Positions 1 through 5,216 of a stretch of DNA of 5,216 bases are shown here, one piece after another. The first letter of the stretch is position 1, and each line of letters begins with the position of its first letter. The notes under the pieces were generated by a model that worked only from the letters and a program-made list of their open reading frames with translations, did not search any database and was not told the DNA's origin. The stretch comes from Lentisphaerota bacterium (GTDB lineage Bacteria; Verrucomicrobiota; Kiritimatiellia; RFP12; UBA3636): the NCBI GenBank assembly GCA_012511845.1, contig JAAZFF010000446.1, positions 1 to 5,216 on the forward strand, given 5' to 3'. A program made the translations under genes and the position numbers.

Positions 1-56
1 AAGACAGTGAGCAGTCTGCGGTAGCTGATGTAATTGAAACCCCTGCTGACGAATAA
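1..56 (+). CDS. C-terminal end of an unidentified protein (partial)
   Basis: An open frame enters from the left edge (first full codon at 3) and encodes DSEQSAVADVIETPADE before a TAA at 54-56. The tail is short, acidic and Ala/Glu/Asp-rich, like the disordered C-terminus of many cytoplasmic proteins, and it does not identify the family. The next gene begins two nucleotides after the stop, in the same direction. That spacing is the main reason to believe this is a real gene end and the first visible member of the operon. No function can be assigned. Confidence 0.55.
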   Translation, partial: DSEQSAVADVIETPADE

Positions 57-58
57 CA

Positions 59-847
59 ATGCGTTTTCTTTTCTGTGATATCGACGACACCATGACAACC
101 AACGGTCTGTTGACACGAGAGACCTTTGATGCGTTATGGGATGCTGAAGAAGCAGGTTTACGTGTCGTTCCTGTAACAGGGCGTCCTGCCGGCTGGTGTG
201 ATCATATTGCACGGCAATGGCCCGTTGACGGCGTTATAGGAGAAAACGGCGCCTTCTATTTCCGAAAAACAAAGTTTGGAATTAAACGGGTCCATTCACA
301 AACCCCTTCCAAGCGTGTGCGCCATAGAAGCAAGCTCAACAAAATACGCAACCAGATTTTGGAAGAAGTTCCCGGATGTGCCGTTGCATCCGATCAGGCA
401 TACAGGGAATATGATCTGGCTATAGATTTTTGCGAGGATGTAAAACGACTAAGCAAAAAAAACGTAAGAAAGATAGTCGAAATTTTTGAGAGTCATGGTG
501 CTGTTGCCAAGATCAGCTCCATTCACGTCAACGGCTGGTTTGGAGACTTCGACAAGCTGACCATGACAAAACGCTACATCAGGGAAGTCGATGCTTCAAG
601 CCTTGAAGAAGCACCTGAAGATTATTCTTTTATTGGAGATTCTCCGAATGATGAGCCGATGTTTTCAGCTTTTCATGTTTCATTCGGTGTTGCCAATATA
701 ACAAAGTTTCTCGACACACTCCGATATAAACCGACGTGCATAATGGAATCTGAAGGCGGAGCCGGTTTTGCTGAAGCTGTTGCCCTCATAATTTCCGGCA
801 TGAAGGAGAAAAAGAAAATAAGCGAAACCAGGCGCAGACAGCGCTGA
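59..847 (+). CDS. HAD-superfamily hydrolase, subfamily IIB (Cof-like phosphatase)
   Basis: This is a 262-residue cytoplasmic Mg-dependent phosphatase of the HAD superfamily. All four motifs are visible: motif I DIDDT (nucleophile D7, acid/base D9), motif II VTGR with T40, motif III K166 in GDFDK, and motif IV GDSPND (D194, D198). GENGA at 61-65 and the layout, with a cap domain between motifs II and III (roughly residues 80-160), are typical of type IIB enzymes. That group includes Cof-type sugar phosphatases, sucrose-phosphate phosphatase and mannosyl-3-phosphoglycerate phosphatase. The substrate cannot be read from sequence. The cap (around 84-98) and the C-terminal tail (249-262) are rich in Lys and Arg. 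The ATG lies 2 nt after the preceding stop without a Shine-Dalgarno sequence, suggesting translational coupling. The PgsA-like gene starts 7 nt downstream, so a phospholipid-phosphate substrate is conceivable but unproven. The family call is firm; the specific function is open. Confidence 0.93.
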   Translation: MRFLFCDIDDTMTTNGLLTRETFDALWDAEEAGLRVVPVTGRPAGWCDHIARQWPVDGVIGENGAFYFRKTKFGIKRVHSQTPSKRVRHRSKLNKIRNQILEEVPGCAVASDQAYREYDLAIDFCEDVKRLSKKNVRKIVEIFESHGAVAKISSIHVNGWFGDFDKLTMTKRYIREVDASSLEEAPEDYSFIGDSPNDEPMFSAFHVSFGVANITKFLDTLRYKPTCIMESEGGAGFAEAVALIISGMKEKKKISETRRRQR

Positions 848-854
848 AAAAGAA

Positions 855-1490
855 ATGACAAAATATTCTATTACAATGTGGCTCACATGCGGCAGGGCAC
901 CGCTGGCGATACTTGCCGTGCTATTTTCGCTCGCAAACGTGTTTGTGCCGAAACCGGCTTTTGTGGCAATGGCAGTAATCATCATGGCAATATCGGCGTT
1001 GACAGATCTTTTTGACGGTTTCTTTGCCAGAAAGTGGAATGTGCAGAGCCGTCTCGGAGCATTGGCAGATCCGCTTATGGACAAAGTTTTTTATGCAGTA
1101 GCGCTTCCCGCAGCAACTTTTATAGCACTTTATAATGAGAACATCACTCATGCTGCAGTTCTGCTTGCTCTTGATGTAGTTTCCATGATCCGGGATCAGT
1201 GGGTATCTTTCCTCCGATCAGTGGCAACGGAATATGACGCTGACGTTCGCGCCAACTGGTCGGGCAAGCTCCGCACAGCAATAGGTTTTCCCATAGTTGT
1301 TGTAATACATCTACAACTCGGTGTGGCAACGTTGATACTCCGCCACAATTCCTATGAAGGAATAGCAAACATTCCCGATATGTGGATGTTTGCAATAGAG
1401 GGCACTCTAATTGCCATAACTTTAATTTCCGCTGCTTCATACACGATGCGCTATATGCCATATTTGCGTATGGCTGCCAAACACGAATGA
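855..1490 (+). CDS. pgsA: CDP-alcohol phosphatidyltransferase, PgsA-like (CDP-diacylglycerol--glycerol-3-phosphate 3-phosphatidyltransferase)
   Basis: This 211-residue integral membrane enzyme very likely transfers a phosphatidyl group from CDP-diacylglycerol to glycerol-3-phosphate, giving phosphatidylglycerophosphate, the precursor of phosphatidylglycerol and cardiolipin. The family signature DGxxARx8GxxxDxxxD is complete (D51, D54, G55, A58, R59, G68, D72, D76); its aspartates bind metal and the catalytic D76 is present. PgsA-type features are TDLFDGFFARKWN at 50-62, an RDxxVSxLR segment at 113-121 (E. coli PgsA has REIIISALR) and WSGKLRTA at 135-142. About six hydrophobic segments can be seen, near 15-32, 34-50, 79-93, 98-112, 142-163 and 178-196. 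Length is typical for the family (about 180-210). The start follows the HAD stop by 7 nt with only an A/G-rich AAAAAGAA before it. The gene overlaps truA by 4 nt. Another alcohol acceptor (inositol phosphate, serine) is possible, but the overall pattern favours PgsA. Confidence 0.85.
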   Translation: MTKYSITMWLTCGRAPLAILAVLFSLANVFVPKPAFVAMAVIIMAISALTDLFDGFFARKWNVQSRLGALADPLMDKVFYAVALPAATFIALYNENITHAAVLLALDVVSMIRDQWVSFLRSVATEYDADVRANWSGKLRTAIGFPIVVVIHLQLGVATLILRHNSYEGIANIPDMWMFAIEGTLIAITLISAASYTMRYMPYLRMAAKHE

Positions 1491-2251
1491 ACAGGGACAT
1501 CGGGGCAGACCGCTGGAAAATTAAAATTGCGTACGACGGCACCAACTTTCACGGTTGGCAGAGGCAGAATGAATTTCGGACAGTACAGGGAGAAATTGAA
1601 AACGCCATCCTGCCGCTGTCTCACGGCAGGGAGCTAGTACCTGTTTACGGCAGCGGCAGAACGGACGCCGGGGTGCATGCTCATGGACAAATCGCACACT
1701 TCGATTTGAAACGTGAAATAACTCCTGTAAAGTTGTACAGGGCGATAAATGGCAACTTGCGTAAAAATGACGTCAAGGTGATGAGTGCTGAGAAGGTAGA
1801 CTCACAATTTGACGCACGCCGAAGCGCCGTATCGAAAGAGTATAGATACCGGATATGGAATGCTGAAATTATGGAACCGCTGGAACGTCTTACCCACACG
1901 CACGTTTCCAAGCCGATCGATATAGATGCTATGCGAACCGCTTCAGCTTATTTTATCGGCACGCACGATTTTGCCGCTTTTAGTGCCAACCCGCTCAGAG
2001 AAATTGAAAGCACAGTACGCACAGTCAATTTCATAGACATAATATCCACCCCGCCCCGGCTGGAAATACGTGTTAACGGAAATGGCTTTCTTTATAAAAT
2101 GGTGCGCAGCATAGCCGGATTTTTAATTTCCGTGGGTACAGGACGTGAAAAACCCGAAGCTGTTACGGAGATTATGAACTCTAGAATCCGTACAGCCCGG
2201 GTAGAAAGCGCACAGCCTCAGGGACTCACCTTGTGGCAGGTAAACTACTAG
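1487..2251 (+). CDS. truA: tRNA pseudouridine(38-40) synthase TruA
   Basis: This enzyme of 254 residues isomerises uridines 38, 39 and 40 in the anticodon stem-loop of many tRNAs to pseudouridine, without a cofactor. Signature blocks appear in order: KIAYDGTNFHGWQRQ (13-27), the catalytic GSGRTDAGVHA block (55-65) with nucleophile D60, FDARRSA (108-114), KEYRYRI (117-123) with the conserved active-site Tyr119, GTHDFAAFSA (158-167), and GFLYKMVR (200-207) with Arg207. Length matches the family (about 245-270). The frame is open back to an ATG at 1382, but that would overlap pgsA by 109 nt and add 35 unrelated residues. The ATG at 1487 forms an ATGA overlap with the pgsA stop and puts the catalytic Asp at 60, as in E. 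coli TruA. The gene ends convergently on the isomerase gene, sharing CTAG. Confidence 0.96.
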   Translation: MNRDIGADRWKIKIAYDGTNFHGWQRQNEFRTVQGEIENAILPLSHGRELVPVYGSGRTDAGVHAHGQIAHFDLKREITPVKLYRAINGNLRKNDVKVMSAEKVDSQFDARRSAVSKEYRYRIWNAEIMEPLERLTHTHVSKPIDIDAMRTASAYFIGTHDFAAFSANPLREIESTVRTVNFIDIISTPPRLEIRVNGNGFLYKMVRSIAGFLISVGTGREKPEAVTEIMNSRIRTARVESAQPQGLTLWQVNY

Positions 2252-3027
2252 AAGCCCAGCTTCTTCAAGCGCTGCAAGCTCAGATCCACCGCCTTCATGG
2301 GCGTGAATGCGTCGCTTTCGTATTCAACAATGCACCACTCAGTTCCAGCCGTGTTTTTACAAATACTCAGGATTTCACCCCAGGGCAGGCTGTCATCACC
2401 TATCAGCGGACGGAATCCATTTGCAGGTTTTGTTTCTCCGGAAGGATCCACTGTGAAGGGTTTCAGATGGACTGTTGTTCCCTGATTCGGATACCGGTTC
2501 AGCAATTCGACACAGTCTGCTCCGCCGCAAAGTGCATTTCCCGTATCCAGCTGGGCTATCACATCTTTGCTTGTGTTGTCAAACAATGTTATCCAGGGCA
2601 TTTCTCCTTCGACAAACTGAAATTCTGAAGAATGGTTGTGATAACCGGTTTTCATCCCTTCCGATGACAACTTTTCGGCTAAATCAGTGAAAAAGGAAGC
2701 AATTTTCAGCCAGTCGGCACGTGTTTTTGTAATCTCACCCGGGAGTCCGGGAACGATCAGGAAGCGGTTATTCACTTCTTTATTCAGTGCGATGGTAGCT
2801 GCAAGGTTATCGTCCTGAACACTGTCGTATGACGTATGCCACCCGCAGCATTCAAGCCCGTTCTTGTCAAGCAATTCACGCAGCTCGGCTCCAGACAGTT
2901 TCGGCGGTCCGGCAAATTCCACTCCATCGTAACCCATCTCGGCAACAGCCTTCAAGGTTCCGGCAGGATCAGCCGCAAATTCATCACGTATCGAATAAAG
3001 TTGCAATCCCAGTTTTATTTTGCTCAT
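2248..3027 (-). CDS. Sugar phosphate isomerase/epimerase, xylose isomerase-like TIM barrel
   Basis: This is a 259-residue protein of the AP endonuclease family 2 / xylose isomerase-like TIM-barrel group (PF01261 type). Members usually use a divalent metal to interconvert keto and aldo sugars or epimerise sugars and inositol derivatives. Visible marks are LGLQLYSIRDE at 6-16 (first strand), MGYDGVEFAG at 31-40 with E37, YHNHSSEF at 129-136 (H130, H132), QLDTGNA at 159-165 with D161, VHLKP at 186-190 with H187, and CIVEYES at 232-238 with E235. These fit the usual Glu/Asp/His metal-site pattern. There is no signal peptide, so it should be cytoplasmic. The start is supported by AGAGGA 9 nt upstream on the minus strand. 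It lies downstream of enolase on the same strand but is separated by a strong hairpin, so it is probably not simply co-expressed. The substrate is unknown; IolE-like, hydroxypyruvate isomerase-like or ketose 3-epimerase-like activities are all possible. Confidence 0.9.
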   Translation of the reverse strand: MSKIKLGLQLYSIRDEFAADPAGTLKAVAEMGYDGVEFAGPPKLSGAELRELLDKNGLECCGWHTSYDSVQDDNLAATIALNKEVNNRFLIVPGLPGEITKTRADWLKIASFFTDLAEKLSSEGMKTGYHNHSSEFQFVEGEMPWITLFDNTSKDVIAQLDTGNALCGGADCVELLNRYPNQGTTVHLKPFTVDPSGETKPANGFRPLIGDDSLPWGEILSICKNTAGTEWCIVEYESDAFTPMKAVDLSLQRLKKLGF

Positions 3028-3036
3028 TTTAATAAA

Positions 3037-3042
3037 TCCTCT
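3037..3042 (-). promoter_or_regulatory. Shine-Dalgarno site of the sugar isomerase gene
   Basis: On the minus strand AGAGGA lies 9 nt before the ATG at 3027. It is a good match to the anti-Shine-Dalgarno sequence and fixes the start of the isomerase gene. Confidence 0.7.
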
Positions 3043-3075
3043 TTTTGTTCAGCTATTTTGCTATTTTAAAGCGAA

Positions 3076-3120
3076 ATCGGCATGAACAGATATTCATGAA
3101 GAACATCTGCCCATGCCGAC
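3076..3120 (-). terminator. Long hairpin downstream of enolase, probable terminator
   Basis: Arms 3077-3095 and 3101-3119 can pair over 19 positions around a 5-nt loop (3096-3100). Sixteen pairs are Watson-Crick. The other three positions are A opposite C on the plus strand, which become U-G wobbles in minus-strand RNA. The next outer pair (3076/3120) is also a wobble only in that orientation. The structure is therefore fully paired only in the enolase transcript, about 26 nt after the enolase stop. The downstream minus sequence is TTTCGCTTTAAAA, an interrupted U-tract, so intrinsic termination may be partial and the hairpin could also protect the 3' end. A smaller 8-bp inverted repeat (3125-3132 / 3135-3142) sits between the enolase stop and this hairpin. 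Confidence 0.7.
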
Positions 3121-3145
3121 AATTTAACTGCAACTGCAGTTACAG

Positions 3146-4459
3146 CTATGCAATGCCATAACGGGCAGATGCTCCAAGCTCCTCTTCAATGCGGAGCAGC
3201 TGGTTGTATTTCGCAACGCGATCTGAGCGGGAGAGTGAACCTGTCTTGATCTGTCCACAGCATGTGGCAACTGCCAAATCAGCTATCAGGTTATCTTCTG
3301 TTTCGCCGGAACGGTGCGACATAACAGATTCATAATTTGCGCTTTTTGCCAGTTCCATCGTTTCGAGCGTTTCAGTAAGTGTACCGATCTGGTTTACTTT
3401 TATCAGAACGGCATTCGCTGCTTTAACCTCAATGCCACGGCGGACGTACTGCACGTTTGTTACAAACAGGTCATCGCCTACAAGCTGGCACTTGTCGCCA
3501 ATGCGGGATGTGAGTTCAATCCAGCCATCCCAGTCATTTTCATGCATTCCATCTTCTATGGAGTCGATCGGGTACTTTGCGATCAGACTTTCAAGATAAT
3601 CAACCTGTTCACCATCACTAAACTTTGCTGCTTCGCCTTTAGCGCCGCGCACGGCAGTTTCAAATTTGCCGTAATCATAAATTCCATCAACGTAGAATTC
3701 AGAAGCTGCACAGTCGAGAGCTAATGAAATCTGTCCGCCGTCCCCTGCTCTGCCGGCCTTGTAGCCCGCTTTTTCAATAGCAGCCAGGATCGTCTCGAGG
3801 GCATCCTCAGTACCTGATAGGACGGGAGCAAATCCGCCTTCATCACCAACGGAGGTTGAAAGTCCGCGCCCTTTCAAAATAGCACTCAAAGCATGAAAAA
3901 CCTCGGCGCCTGCCCGGAGGGCTTCCCTGAAGTTTTCAAAGCTGTGCGGACGGATCATAAACTCCTGGAATGCAATGGGAGCGTCGGAGTGAGAACCTCC
4001 GTTAATAATATTCATCATCGGAACGGGAAGCACCCAAGTGTCACGCGAGCCACCAATGCTGCGATAAAGCGGCATCTTTTTTGCAATGGCAGCAGCTCTT
4101 GCCGAAGCGAGAGAAACAGCCAGCAGGGCATTAGCTCCAAGACGTGATTTTGTAGTGGTACCATCCAGTTCAAGCATCATGCGGTCAATCTGTTCCTGAT
4201 CAGATACATCCTTACCGACGAGTGATGAAGCAATTTCGCCGTTTACATTAGCAACAGCCTTCAGCACACCTTTGCCGCCATAGCGGTTTTTATCACCATC
4301 TCTGAGTTCCAGAGCCTCATTTTCGCCTGTTGATGCTCCAGAAGGAACTGATGCACAAGCTTTTATGCCGCTGTTTAATACTACTTCCGCTTCAACTGTT
4401 GGATTGCCGCGAGAATCAATTATTTCTCTACCCTTAATCGACTGAATTTTTGTTTCCAT
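3146..4459 (-). CDS. eno: Enolase (phosphopyruvate hydratase)
   Basis: This 437-residue cytoplasmic enzyme converts 2-phosphoglycerate to phosphoenolpyruvate in glycolysis, and the reverse in gluconeogenesis. The N-terminal domain has the hallmark REIIDSRGNPTVE (11-23) and the mobile-loop SGASTG (40-45, S43). The barrel holds the catalytic and metal residues: H157 in GGSHSD, E207 in GDEGGF (general acid), D249 in ALDCAASEFY, E302 in SIEDG, D329 in VGDDLFVTN, K354 in LIKVNQIGTL (general base), HRSGETED from H382, and K405 in GQIKTGS. Nothing essential is missing. A segment at about 258-287 is rather longer than in E. coli enolase. The frame is open to an ATG at 4489, adding ten residues. The ATG at 4459 is preferred because it gives the standard N-terminus and has AAAGG 6 nt upstream. 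It is divergent from the FAD oxidoreductase gene and followed by a hairpin, so it is probably transcribed alone. Confidence 0.98.
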   Translation of the reverse strand: METKIQSIKGREIIDSRGNPTVEAEVVLNSGIKACASVPSGASTGENEALELRDGDKNRYGGKGVLKAVANVNGEIASSLVGKDVSDQEQIDRMMLELDGTTTKSRLGANALLAVSLASARAAAIAKKMPLYRSIGGSRDTWVLPVPMMNIINGGSHSDAPIAFQEFMIRPHSFENFREALRAGAEVFHALSAILKGRGLSTSVGDEGGFAPVLSGTEDALETILAAIEKAGYKAGRAGDGGQISLALDCAASEFYVDGIYDYGKFETAVRGAKGEAAKFSDGEQVDYLESLIAKYPIDSIEDGMHENDWDGWIELTSRIGDKCQLVGDDLFVTNVQYVRRGIEVKAANAVLIKVNQIGTLTETLETMELAKSANYESVMSHRSGETEDNLIADLAVATCCGQIKTGSLSRSDRVAKYNQLLRIEEELGASARYGIA

Positions 4460-4465
4460 CACACG

Positions 4466-4470
4466 CCTTT
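4466..4470 (-). promoter_or_regulatory. Shine-Dalgarno site of eno, deciding the start
   Basis: Minus-strand AAAGG lies 6 nt before the ATG at 4459. The longer alternative start at 4489 has no such site at proper spacing, so this site supports the shorter enolase. Confidence 0.6.
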
Positions 4471-4503
4471 CTTTTTCTGTAATAAACAAAACTTTGGCGG
4501 TTT

Positions 4504-4532
4504 ATCTTACATAAAATCACACAGTGAAGCAA
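4504..4532 (-). promoter_or_regulatory. Candidate sigma70-type promoter for eno
   Basis: On the minus strand TTGCTT (4527-4532) and TAAGAT (4504-4509) are separated by exactly 17 nt. The -35 box matches the consensus at 3 of 6 positions and the -10 box at 4 of 6. It would start transcription near 4497, giving a leader of roughly 35-40 nt with the enolase Shine-Dalgarno site inside it. The match is modest and the region is AT-rich, so chance is possible. If the host uses a different sigma consensus, as Bacteroidota do, this call fails. Confidence 0.35.
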
Positions 4533-4615
4533 CCAGAAACAAATTTTAATTAGAAAAAAACAGGATATTTAAATCAAACTAGTTATTCAAGATGTGTTTT
4601 GATAACATTTCGTTT

Positions 4616-5216
4616 ATGAATAAAACACAAAAAACTGTTATTGAAAATATTCCTCCCTCTCCGGTAATTGATGCAGTGGATGTTTGCGTCATAGGCGGCA
4701 GTTGCACAGGTGTATTTGCCGCGCTCAGGGCTTCAGCCTATGGAGCAAGCGTGGCAATTGTAGAGAACAATGGCTTTTTTGGCGGTACAGCTACTGCCGG
4801 TCTCGTACCTGTCTGGCACTCTTTCTACTCTACCGATGGAGAAAAAGAAATAATAAAAGGACTTTCCAGGCAACTTCTGGATTATCTCATTGATAATGGT
4901 AATGCTGTACTCAACAGCAAGACGAGTGCAAGTGTTTTTGCCTATATCAACCCGGCGGGTCTGATATCTGCACTTGATCGGGCAATTGTTTCAAACAGGA
5001 ATATCAGACCGTTTCTGCACACACGATTTGTAGCTGCCATAAGAGACAATGCCGGACGTGTAACACATGCTATTATTGAAGACAAATCGGGCAGACGAGC
5101 CATTGAGGCAAAATTCTTCATCGATGCATCAGGCGATGCCGACCTTCTCCATAGAGCCGGATTCGAAACGTGGCGACCTGAGAAGAAACTCCTGCAGCCG
5201 CATACTACCTGCGCTC
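4616..5216 (+). CDS. FAD-dependent oxidoreductase, N-terminal part (partial, runs off window)
   Basis: The first 200 residues of a flavoprotein are present; the frame is open to the window edge. An FAD-binding Rossmann fold is clear: DVCVIGGSCTG (22-32), then strand two ending in the acidic residue E50 (VAIVE) that would bind the ADP-ribose hydroxyls, then FFGGTATAGLVP (54-65). The second FAD contact, FFIDASGDADL (167-177), follows in the expected order. This pattern fits the FAD_oxidored group (PF12831-like), whose substrates are mostly unknown and which is common near sugar-degradation genes in Planctomycetes and Lentisphaerota. The middle Gly of GxGxxG is Ser29. There is no signal peptide, so it is likely cytoplasmic. 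No Shine-Dalgarno precedes the ATG at 4616. An in-frame ATG at 4592 would add eight residues, and an in-frame stop at 4580-4582 bounds the frame. The 4616 start is preferred on N-terminal length, with moderate certainty. Confidence 0.85.
   Translation, partial: MNKTQKTVIENIPPSPVIDAVDVCVIGGSCTGVFAALRASAYGASVAIVENNGFFGGTATAGLVPVWHSFYSTDGEKEIIKGLSRQLLDYLIDNGNAVLNSKTSASVFAYINPAGLISALDRAIVSNRNIRPFLHTRFVAAIRDNAGRVTHAIIEDKSGRRAIEAKFFIDASGDADLLHRAGFETWRPEKKLLQPHTTCA

Larger units (their letters stand above)
3..2251 (+). other. Probable operon: unknown gene - HAD phosphatase - pgsA-like - truA
   Basis: Four consecutive plus-strand reading frames are separated by 2 nt, 7 nt and a 4-nt overlap, leaving no room for internal terminators or conventional promoters between them. 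This supports a single transcript with translational coupling. The promoter must lie left of the window. No terminator hairpin with a U-tract is visible after truA; any transcript end falls inside the convergent isomerase gene. Confidence 0.75.
4460..4615. other. AT-rich divergent intergenic region between eno and the FAD oxidoreductase gene
   Basis: About 156 nt separate the two divergent starts. The region must carry promoters for both directions. Apart from the enolase candidate promoter, it contains an 8-bp palindrome AACTAGTT (4577-4584), and GTTAT/ATAAC half-sites (4582-4586 and 4602-4606) flanking 15 nt. These are short and could be chance in such AT-rich DNA. No convincing plus-strand promoter, riboswitch or small RNA structure was recognised. 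Confidence 0.5.

Noticed and set aside
680..1084. 134-codon minus-strand open frame opposite the HAD and pgsA genes
   Set aside because: It overlaps two well-supported genes entirely, shows no recognisable domain, and its translation is the antisense shadow of conserved motifs.
1382..1486. Upstream extension of truA to an earlier ATG
   Set aside because: The extra 35 residues do not resemble TruA and would overlap pgsA by 109 nt; the ATGA overlap start gives the canonical N-terminus and catalytic Asp60.
1144..1545. 133-codon minus-strand open frame opposite pgsA and the truA start
   Set aside because: Cys/Arg/Trp-rich shadow translation with no family marks, lying under two confident genes.
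2250..2264. Small AGAAGC-CCA-GCTTCT hairpin just after truA as a terminator
   Set aside because: Only 6 bp with a 3-nt loop and no U-tract after it; it lies inside the isomerase coding sequence, so it is likely chance.
2233..2628. 131-codon plus-strand open frame following truA
   Set aside because: It is antisense to the isomerase gene, which has complete family motifs and a ribosome binding site; no independent support.
3063..3068. Minus-strand TAAAAT as a -10 box for an isomerase promoter
   Set aside because: No acceptable -35 element lies 16-18 nt upstream (that position falls in the hairpin), and such A/T hexamers are expected by chance here.
3314..3724. 136-codon plus-strand open frame inside enolase
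   Set aside because: It is antisense to the most conserved part of enolase, with Cys/Phe-rich shadow composition and no start signal.
4460..4489. Ten-residue N-terminal extension of enolase
   Set aside because: The shorter start has a Shine-Dalgarno site at 6 nt and matches the usual enolase N-terminus.
4684..4893. 69-codon plus-strand open frame inside the FAD oxidoreductase
   Set aside because: It is an alternate frame of the Rossmann-fold coding region, with Arg/Cys-rich shadow composition.

Overview
The window reads as an ordinary bacterial chromosomal stretch of housekeeping and carbohydrate-metabolism genes. GC content is moderate, judged by eye in the mid-40s percent. Taxonomy is inference only. 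The enolase active-site wording (GGSHSDAPIAFQEF), the LQLYSIRDE-type sugar isomerase and the GGSCTG-type FAD oxidoreductase together resemble proteins of the PVC group (Lentisphaerota, Kiritimatiellota or Verrucomicrobiota) or, less likely, Bacteroidota. No rRNA, tRNA, CRISPR array, insertion sequence or phage gene is visible.

Positions 1-2251 (+ strand) form a tightly packed gene string. It starts with the last 17 codons of an unidentified protein. Next come a HAD-IIB phosphatase (59-847), a PgsA-like CDP-alcohol phosphatidyltransferase (855-1490) and tRNA pseudouridine synthase TruA (1487-2251). Junctions are 2 nt, 7 nt and a 4-nt ATGA overlap, and none has a strong Shine-Dalgarno sequence, so co-transcription with translational coupling is likely. 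The string ends tail-to-tail against the next gene, and the two share the 4-bp palindrome CTAG inside both TAG stops.

Positions 2248-4459 (- strand) hold a TIM-barrel sugar phosphate isomerase/epimerase (2248-3027) and, upstream of it in transcription order, enolase (3146-4459). Between them is a long hairpin that pairs fully only in minus-strand RNA (three G-U wobbles), which fits an enolase terminator or 3'-end stabiliser. Both genes have recognisable ribosome binding sites.

Positions 4460-4615 are an AT-rich divergent intergenic region with a plausible sigma70-type promoter for enolase. From 4616 to the window end runs the N-terminal 200 residues of an FAD-dependent oxidoreductase, cut by the window edge.

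Functionally the parts are phospholipid head-group synthesis with a possibly linked phosphatase, tRNA modification, glycolysis, and two carbohydrate-type enzymes of unknown substrate. I found no clear new biological system. The best lead is the HAD phosphatase directly upstream of the PgsA-like gene, which might supply the phosphatidylglycerophosphate phosphatase step.
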